A stretch of 64,000 nt of DNA from Lacrimispora saccharolytica (GTDB lineage Bacteria > Bacillota > Clostridia > Lachnospirales > Lachnospiraceae). Every line of letters begins with the position of its first letter. Position 1 is the stretch's first letter. Location: the NCBI GenBank assembly GCA_021531795.1, contig JADYUL010000005.1:1-64000 (forward strand). Reading direction: 5' to 3'. This document shows, one piece after another, positions 54,831 to 64,000 of the stretch. The notes under the pieces are model-generated. The model was not told the origin of the DNA, made no database searches, and saw only the letters and a list, made by a program, of their open reading frames with translations. The position numbers and the translations under genes are program-made.

Positions 54831-57215
54831 TCAATCCATAAAGTATAGTCTGGAATTGAAGTCCTTATAGAGTCTTACCTTGTCGTTATATCCTGTTCCG
54901 GCGAATGCCGGAGATAGTCTGACACCGGAATACATAAGCATATCACCCTTAAGTGTAAAGTCCTCAACTTCGCTGTCCATCCAAACAATGTTTGCAACAG
55001 CATTATGCAGGAGCGAATCCTGTCTGATATGTATTGGAGACAGGGTGTTAACAAGGTCTCCAAATTCCTTAATGTTAATTTTAAAGCCCCTGTTGTAGAA
55101 ATGATATGTTCTGCCTTCATCAAGACCCTTGGCATGGAATACTGCAGCTACTGAATTCGGTTTTGCCAGTATCTGAAGGTGAAGTCCGACGGCTTTTGAT
55201 CGGTCTGCGGAAACCAAAGTCCACTCTCTGATATTTCCACAATCATAACAAGAGTCATAACTACCGCCATAGCCATTGCCATAGCCATTCACACTTCGAT
55301 AGAAGTGACCGCTAAGTATAACCTCCTGCCACTGTTTATATAGACTTATCTGTTCGCGGATTAATGAAAGTTCCCTCTTGTGCATGTCACAGAGATTGAA
55401 TTCGTATCCAAGTGAGCCGAAGAAGGCCACATTGAATCGTGTGCTAAGCGGAGTACTGCGTAGTGTCTGATGATTGGGACATGATGACACGTGAGCACTG
55501 ATGCATGAGATTGGATATCCGTAGCTTAAGCTGTTCTGAATGTTTGCACGACATATTGCGTCCGTATTGTCGCTTGCCCATATCTGAGGAAAGTATGACA
55601 GGATACCAAGGTCGAATCTGTTGCCACCCGATGCGCAGCCCTCAAAGAGTACGTCAGGGAAGTGTTCAGTCAGTTCTTTCATGCATCTGTATAATCCGAG
55701 AACATAGCGATGGGCGATTTCTCCCTGTCTGTCGGACGGAAGCGCTGATGAATAGTAATCACTGAATATTCTGTTCATATCCCATTTGACATACCTTATA
55801 TTGCAGGAATTAAGTATTCCTGCTACCGACTCAATTACATAGTCCTGAACCTCCGGACGCGATAAGTCAAGGATCCTCTGATTTCGTCCCTCTGAATGAG
55901 GCATGCCGGGAATTTGGATAGCCCAGTCGGGATGTGCCTTATACAGATTGCTGTCTACGTTTACCATCTCAGGCTCAACCCAGATGCCAAGGTCTACTCC
56001 GAGTTTATTCAGTTTGTCACACAGCCCCTTAAGCCCGTGGGGGAGCTTGTGCTTATTCACCTGCCAGTCGCCAAGAGAGGAGGTATCATCATTTCTGTTG
56101 CCGAACCATCCGTCATCCATGACTAACAGGTCGATACCGACTAAAGCACACTTACTGCCAAGCTTAAGAAGCTTCTGTTCATTGATATCAAAATATGCCG
56201 CTTCCCAACTGTTAAGCAATACGGGACGCTTTCTGTAAGCCCAGTTCGCGGGCAGAATATGACGGCGGACAAAGTCCTGCATATGAAGGCTTACCCCGCT
56301 AAATCCTTCGTGAGAATATGTCATTACAGCCTCAGGTGATTCAAAGGTCTCACCTGTCTGCAGCATGTGACAAAAGCTTGTAGGATTAATTCCGGATACG
56401 AAGCGGCAGCCTCCAAGAGGATTGACCTCCAGAGCTTCATAGTGATTGCCACTGTAGATCAGGTTAAAGCCATAGGTATCACCGCAATCCTCCGTTGTAC
56501 CCGGAGCACTAATCATAACAAAGGGATTGGCTCTGCTTGACGAGGTGCCGCAATAGCTTGATACCGAGTGGCGTCCGGCACTGACAAGGATATCACTCCT
56601 GTTCATTTCCCTCGCCCAGGCACCGGTAAAGCAGGTCATAACATATCCACTTCCGGGCAGCTCAACCTGGGTGCTGAGCAGTCTTCTTAGTTGAATGTCT
56701 CCTTCGCCGGAATTAATAAGCCTGGTACTTCGGGTTATTACATCGCTTTCATGGAAAACCTTATATGTTAGCATTAGCTTAAGCCCGTACTGCTTGCATT
56801 TAAGTGTAATGCAGAGGGTTGAAGCCTCTGTCTTTCCACCATGCGCCGATGGAAGAGTGTCAAGTTCGCTCGCGCCTTCAGTTATAACCGAAAGCTCGTA
56901 TACAAAGTCGCTTGTAGCAGAACCGTCAGCGGGAATCATCTCAAGCAGGGGCTCGCGGACATCGCCCTTGCCGTAAGAAGATATCTCAAGAGGAATATCC
57001 TCAAGGCTTAAGCTTCCGTGCTCAGCAGAATAGATACAGGTGTTACCGGGTGAAAATTCCCTACGCACATCAATAGCCTTAAGAGATTCTGAATCTTCAA
57101 TCTCAAGTTTCCTCCCGTAGTAGAGATGACACAGAACTCCCGATGCGTGGATTTTCATGCAATACGTTGTATGTGCCGTATCAAGTACAAAATAATCATC
57201 AATCTTTCTAATCAT
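54831..57215 (-). CDS. Alpha-galactosidase (GH36)
   Basis: Hydrolyses terminal alpha-1,6-galactosides such as melibiose, raffinose or galactomannan side chains. The 794 residues have the N-terminal beta-sandwich and the barrel with DDGWFGNRNDDTSSLGDWQVN, VEPEMVN, nucleophile Asp in VKWDMNR, GCASGGNRFDLGILSYFPQ and acid/base Asp in WASDNTDA. No signal peptide, so cytosolic. It is the last gene of the TetR-GH2-GPH-GH36 unit; ATG 57215 follows GGAG. Confidence 0.96.
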   Translation of the reverse strand: MIRKIDDYFVLDTAHTTYCMKIHASGVLCHLYYGRKLEIEDSESLKAIDVRREFSPGNTCIYSAEHGSLSLEDIPLEISSYGKGDVREPLLEMIPADGSATSDFVYELSVITEGASELDTLPSAHGGKTEASTLCITLKCKQYGLKLMLTYKVFHESDVITRSTRLINSGEGDIQLRRLLSTQVELPGSGYVMTCFTGAWAREMNRSDILVSAGRHSVSSYCGTSSSRANPFVMISAPGTTEDCGDTYGFNLIYSGNHYEALEVNPLGGCRFVSGINPTSFCHMLQTGETFESPEAVMTYSHEGFSGVSLHMQDFVRRHILPANWAYRKRPVLLNSWEAAYFDINEQKLLKLGSKCALVGIDLLVMDDGWFGNRNDDTSSLGDWQVNKHKLPHGLKGLCDKLNKLGVDLGIWVEPEMVNVDSNLYKAHPDWAIQIPGMPHSEGRNQRILDLSRPEVQDYVIESVAGILNSCNIRYVKWDMNRIFSDYYSSALPSDRQGEIAHRYVLGLYRCMKELTEHFPDVLFEGCASGGNRFDLGILSYFPQIWASDNTDAICRANIQNSLSYGYPISCISAHVSSCPNHQTLRSTPLSTRFNVAFFGSLGYEFNLCDMHKRELSLIREQISLYKQWQEVILSGHFYRSVNGYGNGYGGSYDSCYDCGNIREWTLVSADRSKAVGLHLQILAKPNSVAAVFHAKGLDEGRTYHFYNRGFKINIKEFGDLVNTLSPIHIRQDSLLHNAVANIVWMDSEVEDFTLKGDMLMYSGVRLSPAFAGTGYNDKVRLYKDFNSRLYFMD

Positions 57216-57247
57216 TTACTTCTCCGTTTATTCTGGAAAACCGCCCC

Positions 57248-58615
57248 TTACTTACGTTCCTTCAGTTCCATAGTTATTGAATTAACCATTGCCTCGGTTA
57301 ATATGAATTTCTTCTTAAATACCAAAAGCGCGATTACAAATCCGACAATCGGCAGCAGGGTCATGGTCATTCTCAGTCCCAGAACCGATGAAAAGGATGC
57401 AGAGGCTACAACATTGTCTGTGTTGTCACTTATGTTAAATACCGACAGGCAGATTGAAGCGATAAGTGCAGATACACCGCTTGCAAGCTTAACTACAAAG
57501 GTCTGCATTGAGAAGATTACACTTTCGTCACGTCTGCTGTTCTTAAGTTCGCCGTAGTCCACTGTGTTGGCAAGGAATACGGTAGTAAGTACGGTCAGAA
57601 GTCCGAATGCTGTGAATACCAGGAAACCGGGTATAAACAGTACGAGGATATTATTGATGTTACATATCATAAGCACCAGTAATGTGGCATATCCTGTGAT
57701 TGCCATGGTCATTCCGGTGAAGAATACCTGAGTCGTTGTAAGCACTTTTCTCATAAAGGGGAAGAAAAGCATCATGGACAGAATCTGAATCGCACCGCCG
57801 AAGGTATTGAACAGGGTGTAGCTGTTATACCAGGTATCGCCGCCGAAATCGTATTTGAAGAAATAGATAAGCAGGTTGGAGGTGATGTACAGGGCGCAGT
57901 TGATAAGGACGATGGTTATTACCACTACCATGGCCTGGTCGTTTGAAAGAAGTGCCTTGAACATCTGTGAAACCGAGGGCGAATCTACGTTGACGGTTGA
58001 CTTCTCCCTGATGGTGGTGCAGGTCAGTGTGATGGCAATAACGAAGATGATTGCAACAATGAGAGCGAACCACCTGAAGCCGGCTCTTTCGTTACCGCCG
58101 CCCAGGGCATGCACGCATATCATGGTGATTACGGTGATAATGGCAGATCCCACACCTGCGCAGGAGCGGGCAAGTGTCGTGAGACCTTCTCGCTCAGTGC
58201 CACCCTCTGTAAAGGCAGGAATCATTGACCAGTAGGGGATGTCCATCATGGTATAGGTTATTCCCCAGAGGATGTAGGTAATGGCTGCATAGGCTACAAG
58301 ACCATTGGAGTCAAGGCTTGGGGGTGCAGCGAACATGAAGTACAGTATGATGGCGTTTGTTATGGTTCCAATCATGAGCCAGGGACGGAAGCGACCGAAA
58401 CGGGTGCGTGTCTTGGCTACGATAATACCCATTATCGGGTCGTTGAAGGCGTCAAATACTCTCGCAATGAGAAGGATGATACCCATTGTGATAGCGCTCA
58501 CACCGAGAATGTCCTGATAGTAGTAGAGTATATAGCTTGCAGAAAGCATATATACCATATCCTTGCCGACGGCCCCGAGACCGTAGGATGCTTTTTCTTT
58601 AATGGTTAGTTTCAT
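57248..58615 (-). CDS. GPH-family sugar:cation symporter (MelB-like)
   Basis: Twelve-helix MFS-type transporter of 455 residues. The start KEKASYGLGAVGKDMVYMLSASYILYYYQDILG and the DAFNDPIMGIIVAKTRTRFGRFRPWLM loop are classic GPH features, with Asp residues in helices II and IV for cation coupling. It likely brings galactosides in for the enzymes encoded on both sides. GGGGG precedes ATG 58615. Confidence 0.94.
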   Translation of the reverse strand: MKLTIKEKASYGLGAVGKDMVYMLSASYILYYYQDILGVSAITMGIILLIARVFDAFNDPIMGIIVAKTRTRFGRFRPWLMIGTITNAIILYFMFAAPPSLDSNGLVAYAAITYILWGITYTMMDIPYWSMIPAFTEGGTEREGLTTLARSCAGVGSAIITVITMICVHALGGGNERAGFRWFALIVAIIFVIAITLTCTTIREKSTVNVDSPSVSQMFKALLSNDQAMVVVITIVLINCALYITSNLLIYFFKYDFGGDTWYNSYTLFNTFGGAIQILSMMLFFPFMRKVLTTTQVFFTGMTMAITGYATLLVLMICNINNILVLFIPGFLVFTAFGLLTVLTTVFLANTVDYGELKNSRRDESVIFSMQTFVVKLASGVSALIASICLSVFNISDNTDNVVASASFSSVLGLRMTMTLLPIVGFVIALLVFKKKFILTEAMVNSITMELKERK

Positions 58616-58635
58616 TGGATAATCCCCCTTATGAA

Positions 58636-61155
58636 TCAGTTATAGTTTACGGTAAAGTCAATTATTAGTGCGTCGACACCGGCAGTCTTAATGGTGAGAC
58701 CGGCAGGAAGACTTGTGTTCTTCTTGACGTCAGGTCTTATGGTTTTAACATAGGTTCCAAACATACCGCCCTTGAGTGATATGAGGTTCGGGCCGATTAT
58801 TTCTATGGGACCTTCCACGCTCAGTGTCACAGGCTCGTTGAAGTAGTTAAGCAGATTACCGTTTTCATCTGTCGCTTTGATTCTTATCGCAGCAACGTCA
58901 TAGGTATATCCGTCGTTTAGTATTGTATGGTCTGCCTTGGCATCAATCTTAATACCTGTCATAGGAGACTTGGTAACCGACTTAACAACCTTACCGTCTT
59001 TGATGGCATCGAAGCGGTAGGTCGTGGATTCGCCACCCCAGTCACCTACATATTTGGTATATAGTCCTATGATCTCATCAGGTTTCATGTGATATATAAG
59101 GATAGCCTTGAGAGCGGTCAGCATGAACCTAAGAGGCAGCTTGTTCTGACCGAATCTTGCCACATAATTCATTGCTTCCTTAAGTTCCATGGATTTCTTA
59201 CGACTCATGTGTTCCTTAGTTTCAAGTACATCGCCGACATAATCATCCACCAGGAGCGGACCGTGAACCATGGCTTTGTAGGGTGAGTCGCAAGGGAAGT
59301 ATTCCTTAACCGGTTCGTCGTTCTTATACATTTTTACTGAGTCTGCATTGGTAAAAATCCAGGTATTTTCTCTGTTGCAGGCCGGGTGCTCGCCAATGTC
59401 CATGTTGGAGGATATGCTAAGAACGGGAATGTTGTCCTGCTGGCTTTGATATACGCCTGCTGCAAGCTTGGGATTCCTGAACATGTCAAGTACTCCGTGA
59501 TAGCATATACGGTCGCCGCTTCCGAAGTCCTTATGGGTGTTGTAATCAGCCATACACCAGGCGAAACTTCCGCAGATATTCTTTTCACCTGCTATGGCAT
59601 TAAGAACATTGGCGTGTCGTATTGCATGCTCCACTCTGTGGTCCTCACAGTCAAAGGCTTTAGTTGGATACATATGGCCGTTGTATTCCGTAACAAGATA
59701 TGGATGTGACACATCAGAGCTTACCTTCTTCTTTGGCAGGCATCCCGGAGTATGTCCATTATGAGAGAAATCGTTGTAGGTATATACATCTTCCTGAAAG
59801 ATACCTTTCTTGTAGGTTCTGACTCCGCCTGTGGGTCTTGTTGGATCCATGGCATGCGCCATGGCATTGGTCTTTGCATAGAATTCTTCATCATCTGCAG
59901 ATTCGTTAATTCTTACACCCCATATAATTATGGAAGGATGATTCCTGTAGTTACAAACCATATCCTTCACATTGGTTATAGCCTGTTCCTTCCAGTCTTC
60001 ATCACCGATATGCTGCCAGCCGGGTATCTCTGTAAAAACGAGTAGTCCCAGTCTGTCGCAGGCATTTATGAAGTAATGAGACTGAGGATAATGTGAGGTT
60101 CTGACTGCATTAACGCCAAGTTCATATTTTAGAATGGAAGCATCCATATCCTGCATGGACTTCGGCATTGCATATCCAACGTAAGGGTAGCATTGGTGTC
60201 TGTTAAGACCACGAATGAGATATTTGCTGCCATTAAGATAGAAGCCGTCCTTCTTGAATTCTGCCTGTCTGAAGCCGAAGTATACTACTTTACTATCCAG
60301 TACCTCATCGCCGTCAAACAGCGTGGTTGTTATTTCGTAGAGATTAGGTTCCTCCGGCGACCAGAGATTAACATTTTCTATAGAAGTGATAAGTGAGGAT
60401 GCTGCTGAATGTATTACCTGCTCTGTACAGGCTACTGTATTTTTCGCCTGATGAGCTTGCACCCCGCCTGCAGCGGTATTTTTATTATCTGATGAAGGAT
60501 TGAGTTTGTCGCCGGCAGTCTTGCCGGTCTTGTCACTGTTTTGGGTCAGTGACGAAGCTAAAATTCCAACAAACTTTACCTCTTGTGTAATCCTAAGTTC
60601 AGGTCTGTATCCTTCTATTTCAATTTCACTTGTAAGCTTAACAGGTGAAAGAGATGCGTGGTGGAAGACATTCTTAATATAGGTAGGTTTCTTAACCTCG
60701 AGATATACATCCCTGTAGATGCCGCCATAGGTCATATAGTCGATCACAAAGCCGAAGGGAGGAGTGTTGAGCTCTTCACGGCTGTCTACCTTTAGGACAA
60801 GAAGATTATCTGCACTGTAGCTTACAAGGTCAGAGATATCAAGTGTAAATTCGGTGTAGCCACAATTGTGAGTTCCTGCGATTTTTTCGTTAATATATAC
60901 TTCGCAGTAGTGTCCGACACCCTCGAATGTAAGTAGCAACCTGTGGCCTTCCCATTCCTCCTCGACATGAAGTATGCGACGATAAGCACTGACCATCTGG
61001 TATTCCTTCTCATCGAAATAATTGTACGGAAGTTCTCTGCAGGTATGCGGGATCCGGATGGGTATCATGCTGTCTGCATTGTAGCTATCCTTTATCATCG
61101 CATCGTCGAAAAATTCGCTGAATTGCCAGTCGTTATTAAGATATATTCTTTCCAT
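58636..61155 (-). CDS. GH2 beta-galactosidase/beta-glycosidase with a low-complexity insert
   Basis: 839 residues: sugar-binding domain (1-165), Ig-like domain, (beta/alpha)8 barrel (~295-570) and two further beta domains. Landmarks are GLNRHQCYPYVGYAMP, acid/base Glu418 in IIIWGVRINESADD and nucleophile Glu490 in YLVTEYNGHMYPT. Residues ~200-245 are an unusual Ser/Asn/Lys/Thr/Ala-rich insert inside the Ig-like domain (TQNSDKTGKTAGDKLNPSSD...). It is shorter than LacZ and lacks its last domain. Starts 1 bp after the TetR stop, so the two are coupled. The natural beta-linked substrate is unclear. Confidence 0.92.
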   Translation of the reverse strand: MERIYLNNDWQFSEFFDDAMIKDSYNADSMIPIRIPHTCRELPYNYFDEKEYQMVSAYRRILHVEEEWEGHRLLLTFEGVGHYCEVYINEKIAGTHNCGYTEFTLDISDLVSYSADNLLVLKVDSREELNTPPFGFVIDYMTYGGIYRDVYLEVKKPTYIKNVFHHASLSPVKLTSEIEIEGYRPELRITQEVKFVGILASSLTQNSDKTGKTAGDKLNPSSDNKNTAAGGVQAHQAKNTVACTEQVIHSAASSLITSIENVNLWSPEEPNLYEITTTLFDGDEVLDSKVVYFGFRQAEFKKDGFYLNGSKYLIRGLNRHQCYPYVGYAMPKSMQDMDASILKYELGVNAVRTSHYPQSHYFINACDRLGLLVFTEIPGWQHIGDEDWKEQAITNVKDMVCNYRNHPSIIIWGVRINESADDEEFYAKTNAMAHAMDPTRPTGGVRTYKKGIFQEDVYTYNDFSHNGHTPGCLPKKKVSSDVSHPYLVTEYNGHMYPTKAFDCEDHRVEHAIRHANVLNAIAGEKNICGSFAWCMADYNTHKDFGSGDRICYHGVLDMFRNPKLAAGVYQSQQDNIPVLSISSNMDIGEHPACNRENTWIFTNADSVKMYKNDEPVKEYFPCDSPYKAMVHGPLLVDDYVGDVLETKEHMSRKKSMELKEAMNYVARFGQNKLPLRFMLTALKAILIYHMKPDEIIGLYTKYVGDWGGESTTYRFDAIKDGKVVKSVTKSPMTGIKIDAKADHTILNDGYTYDVAAIRIKATDENGNLLNYFNEPVTLSVEGPIEIIGPNLISLKGGMFGTYVKTIRPDVKKNTSLPAGLTIKTAGVDALIIDFTVNYN

Positions 61156-61156
61156 T

Positions 61157-61723
61157 TCAGATCCTTATCCCTTCTACAAGTATGTCCACTACTTCACTCA
61201 GTGCCTCCTGATAGGTCAGTCCGTTCCTTATCAGTATGTCACGCTGGAAGAATTGTTCTATGCTTGCTTCCAGCATAAGTTTAAGAATCGGAATGTCTAT
61301 CCGTCTTATCAGGCCCTCATCCATTGCCCGGTTTAATAACTCAATGGTGTTCTCCCAACCGGTCTCAAGGCGTTTCTCGACTTTAGCATATATGGACGGG
61401 TATTTGTCCTTAAGGAGATACAGCTGCCTAAAATCGATGTCCCTGTAGCCCTCAGGCATCACGCTAAGAATCTGGCGTATCTTCTCAATGAGAGGGAGAG
61501 AATCATCCTCCATAATCCGCTGCTCACTGTCCTTGATAGAGTCGAAGATATAATCAACCATTTGCAGGAAAAGCGCTCCTTTATCAGTAAATACCGTGTA
61601 TATGGTTTTCTTGCTGATACTGAGTTCACGAGCGACGTCATCCATTGTGAACTTAAGCCCCTTTTTATTGAAGACCTGTATGGTTCCTCTGAGTATTGAT
61701 TCCTTTAATTCGTTTGCTTCCAT
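61157..61723 (-). CDS. TetR family transcriptional regulator
   Basis: 188 residues with an N-terminal TetR HTH (ILRGTIQVFNKKGLKFTMDDVARELSISKKTIYTVFTDKGALF) and a variable ligand domain. It is the first gene of the minus-strand galactoside operon and so is likely its local regulator, possibly acting at the palindrome at 61848-61866. The inducer is unknown. The GH2 start follows its stop directly. Confidence 0.92.
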   Translation of the reverse strand: MEANELKESILRGTIQVFNKKGLKFTMDDVARELSISKKTIYTVFTDKGALFLQMVDYIFDSIKDSEQRIMEDDSLPLIEKIRQILSVMPEGYRDIDFRQLYLLKDKYPSIYAKVEKRLETGWENTIELLNRAMDEGLIRRIDIPILKLMLEASIEQFFQRDILIRNGLTYQEALSEVVDILVEGIRI

Positions 61724-61847
61724 AATTATCGCCGTTTCTTAGTGTAAGTTTGGAAACTGAAAATGATATTTGGGTTTCCTTGCTTCGATAATAACACGTA
61801 GATACTCCCTGCACAAGAAACCAGAATGACGAAAATAGTTTCCGAAA

Positions 61848-61866
61848 TTTGTGAAAATTTCACAAA
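61848..61866. promoter_or_regulatory. Perfect 19-bp palindrome, candidate TetR operator
   Basis: TTTGTGAAA, central A, TTTCACAAA between the divergent TetR gene and the membrane protein gene at 61917. It sits just upstream of an extended -10 element (TGATATAAT, 61883-61891) of the plus-strand gene, covering its -35 region. Confidence 0.7.
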
Positions 61867-61882
61867 AGGGATGCCCGATGCA

Positions 61883-61891
61883 TGATATAAT
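61883..61891 (+). promoter_or_regulatory. Extended -10 promoter element
   Basis: TG-A-TATAAT (61883-61891), 26 bp before the plus-strand start at 61917, with no good -35. The 19-bp palindrome occupies the -35 position, which suggests repressor control. Confidence 0.6.
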
Positions 61892-61916
61892 TAGGCTACA
61901 TAAGGAGGAGTATTCT

Positions 61917-62312
61917 ATGAATGAAGACATGATGAAGAAATTGGATGAGCAGATAAAGTGGAGTAAGATTATTGCCGGTATCATGGGAGGTATTCTTCTT
62001 GTGGTATGTATTTCGGCAATAATCATTATTCCGCCTGCTGTTAAGACACTGAATGACGCCAAGGCTGTGATGATAAGCGCCAATGAGACTCTCGAGAGTG
62101 CAAACAATGCATTGGATGATATCGATAAAATGGCCACGTCAATCATTGATACAAGCGACAGTCTGAAGGAATTCATCACCGAAAACGGTGAGGCAATGAC
62201 CGGTGCGGTTCAGAGTATAGAAGATATAGACTTCGAGGGTTTGAATAAGGCTATTCAGGATCTTCAGGATGCGGTTGGTCCTTTCGCTAAGACCATGAGA
62301 ATGTTCAAGTAA
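61917..62312 (+). CDS. Small membrane-anchored coiled-coil protein
   Basis: 131 residues: a short cytosolic start, one membrane helix (~18-42, IIAGIMGGILLVVCISAIIII), then a long amphipathic helix with heptad-like spacing (TLNDAKAVMISANETLESANNALDDIDKMATSIIDT ...). It resembles the membrane-proximal part of a sensor but has no further domain. The frame opens at 61851, but AAGGAGGAG points to ATG 61917. It is 96 bp ahead of the GH31 gene and divergent from TetR. Function is unknown. Confidence 0.7.
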   Translation: MNEDMMKKLDEQIKWSKIIAGIMGGILLVVCISAIIIIPPAVKTLNDAKAVMISANETLESANNALDDIDKMATSIIDTSDSLKEFITENGEAMTGAVQSIEDIDFEGLNKAIQDLQDAVGPFAKTMRMFK

Positions 62313-62408
62313 TAAATAATAGTTAACTGCGTAACCTATATTGAAATAAGACAGAATACCAAATACAATGACCTCAAATGACAACATTTTGTACGGAGGA
62401 GAAAAAAG

Positions 62409-64000
62409 ATGATATCAAAATATGTATTTGGAGATCCAATTGATACCGAAGCGGTTGTTGCTGATATTGAGCCTGAAGCCGGCAGACCTAAGTTCGGTAG
62501 TATTGATTCAACGGACGGATTCAGATTCACATATACTATGGGCGAAGATGACATAGTATACGGACTTGGTGAGAATGTCAGAGGAATCAATAAACGCGGA
62601 TATGAATACGTAAGCTATTGCTCGGATGAGCCACACCAGTATGAGGATGTGAAGAGTCTGTACGGAGCACATAATTTTATTATTGTTGAGGGAAGGGATA
62701 ACTTCGGCCTCTTTATTGATTATCCGTCGAGGCTCACCTTTGATATAGGCTTCACCGATAAGGATATTCTGAACATTCATACTGACGGCTGTGACCTTGT
62801 GCTGTATATAATTTGCGGTGAGAGCAGTTATGATATTGTGAAGCAGTTTAGGAGAATGATCGGACGCAGCTATATTGCACCTAAGTTTGCGTTTGGCTTT
62901 GGTCAGAGCAGATGGGGATATAAGACTAAGGAAGATTTTCTGGAGGTAGTTAATCACCACAGAAGTGCCCATGTGCCTCTCGATATGATATACATGGATA
63001 TCGACTATATGGATAACTTCAAAGACTTCACCGTAAACGGTAAGGAGTTTGAGGACTTCCCTTCATTTGTTAAGGATATGAAGGAGAACCATATTCATCT
63101 TGTTCCGATTATTGATGCGGGAGTAAAGGTTGAGAAGGGATATGAGGTATATGAAGAAGGCGTCGAAAACGGATATTTCTGCAAACGTGAGGACGGAAGT
63201 GATTTCGTAGGGACAGTATGGCCCGGTGAGACCCACTTCCCAGACTTCCTAAATCCTAAGGCAAGAGAGTGGTTCGGTGATAAATACAAGGTGTTAATTG
63301 ATGCGGGAATTGACGGCTTCTGGAATGATATGAACGAGCCCGCGATTTTCCATACACCGGAGGGCCTTGACGAGATCTGTGATGTTATGCAGGAGTTTAT
63401 TGATGACAGGAACAGTCACCATGTGTTCGAGATGACCCGGATGGTGACGGAGCTTGCCAATAATCCCAAGGATTATCGTAGTATGTATCACAATATTAAC
63501 GGTAAGATGGTGTGTCATGACCTTGTGCACAACCTGTATGGCTACAATATGACCAGGGCTGCCGGAGAGGCGTTTGAAAGAATCTGTCCGGGTGAGCGAA
63601 TCCTTATGTTCTCGCGTTCATCCTATGTAGGCATGCACAGGTATGCGGGAATCTGGACGGGTGACAACCTAAGCTTCTGGAGTCATCTGCTTATGAATCT
63701 TAAGATGCTTCCGAGCCTTAACATGGTGGGACTTATGTATACGGGTGCTGATATCGGAGGCTTTGGCTCGAATGCTTCCAGAGATCTTGTGCTTAGATGG
63801 CTTGCTCTTGGCGTTTTCACGCCACTTATGAGAAATCATTCGGCAGACGGAACCAGAAAGCAGGAATTCTTCAGATTTGAGAACGAGGAGGACTTCAGGG
63901 CTGTAATAAATGTCAGATACAGACTTCTTCCATATATATACAGTGAATATATGAAGGCTGTGCTTAATGATGATATGATGTTTAAGCCGCTTGGCTTTGT
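62409..64000 (+). CDS. GH31 alpha-glucosidase/alpha-xylosidase-type enzyme (cut by the window end)
   Basis: Open from ATG 62409 (behind GGAGGAG) to the last base, at least 530 residues, with no stop reached. The GH31 core is clear: VYGLGENVRGINKRG, FGFGQSRWGYKT, MIYMDIDYMDNF, nucleophile Asp307 in FWNDMNEP, acid/base Asp419 in WTGDN, LKMLPSLNMVGLMYTGADIGGFGSNAS and MRNHSADGTR. No signal peptide, so cytosolic. It probably hydrolyses alpha-linked oligosaccharides taken up nearby; subfamily and linkage cannot be fixed from this part. Confidence 0.95.
   Translation, partial: MISKYVFGDPIDTEAVVADIEPEAGRPKFGSIDSTDGFRFTYTMGEDDIVYGLGENVRGINKRGYEYVSYCSDEPHQYEDVKSLYGAHNFIIVEGRDNFGLFIDYPSRLTFDIGFTDKDILNIHTDGCDLVLYIICGESSYDIVKQFRRMIGRSYIAPKFAFGFGQSRWGYKTKEDFLEVVNHHRSAHVPLDMIYMDIDYMDNFKDFTVNGKEFEDFPSFVKDMKENHIHLVPIIDAGVKVEKGYEVYEEGVENGYFCKREDGSDFVGTVWPGETHFPDFLNPKAREWFGDKYKVLIDAGIDGFWNDMNEPAIFHTPEGLDEICDVMQEFIDDRNSHHVFEMTRMVTELANNPKDYRSMYHNINGKMVCHDLVHNLYGYNMTRAAGEAFERICPGERILMFSRSSYVGMHRYAGIWTGDNLSFWSHLLMNLKMLPSLNMVGLMYTGADIGGFGSNASRDLVLRWLALGVFTPLMRNHSADGTRKQEFFRFENEEDFRAVINVRYRLLPYIYSEYMKAVLNDDMMFKPLGF

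Overview
The window reads as chromosome of an anaerobic, carbohydrate-fermenting Firmicute of the Lachnospiraceae type (Butyrivibrio/Roseburia/Lachnospira neighbourhood). The pointers are a Gram-positive tad locus with DUF5702 and DUF6382-FHA proteins, a DUF6472-type small Cys protein, a split transketolase, an [FeFe]-hydrogenase fused to rubrerythrin, many glycoside hydrolases, strong AGGAGG ribosome sites with some TTG/GTG starts, and tRNAs without an encoded CCA end. No rRNA, phage, insertion sequence or CRISPR array was seen.

Layout. 1-700: seven tRNAs. 0.76-2.1 kb: a MATE exporter. 2.3-7.5 kb: nitroreductase, a Cys-repeat lipoprotein, an MBOAT/SGNH pair for surface acetylation and an SH3 membrane protein with an Asp/Tyr tail. 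8.1-17 kb: a complete one-strand tad (Flp pilus) operon with several unusual parts. 17-18.4 kb: flavodoxin-SCP2 fusion and HIT protein. 18.5-23.3 kb: LacI regulator, 4-alpha-glucanotransferase and debranching enzyme for maltodextrin or glycogen. 23.5-27.1 kb: the deoxyribonucleoside operon deoB-cdd-pdp-deoC. 27.2-34.4 kb: tRNA-Arg, a GGDEF protein, split transketolase, lgt and a run of small housekeeping genes. 34.4-39.9 kb: seven tRNAs behind a consensus promoter, then rpsL-rpsG-fusA and tuf. 40-50.8 kb: a stretch with visibly more A/T-ending codons holding AraC-lacZ, a PerR-like regulator with the hydrogenase-rubrerythrin chimera, a DUF3298-type lipoprotein and a polytopic membrane protein. 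50.8-54.5 kb: PfkB kinase, class II aldolase, tcdA and a TauE/SafE permease. 54.8-64 kb: a TetR - GH2 - GPH symporter - GH36 operon for alpha/beta-galactosides and, divergently, a small membrane protein and a GH31 glucosidase cut off by the window end.

How it works together. The carbohydrate genes form four local switches (LacI/malQ, AraC/lacZ, TetR/galactoside operon, GH31), feeding hexose and pentose phosphates to transketolase and the PfkB/aldolase pair; the deo operon feeds pentose phosphate from nucleosides. The most coherent unusual unit is 44.18-46.65 kb: a PerR-like peroxide sensor whose own promoter carries a perfect 10-1-10 palindrome over the -10 element, followed directly by a ferredoxin/H-cluster/rubredoxin/rubrerythrin/rubredoxin chimera that could use H2 to remove peroxide. 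Inside that chimera an in-frame Shine-Dalgarno plus ATG could also give a free rubrerythrin. The second is the tad operon, with a TadC-like protein carrying an Ig-like insert, a TadE-like pseudopilin carrying two HisCys3 modules, a long intercistronic stem, and an FHA protein at its end.
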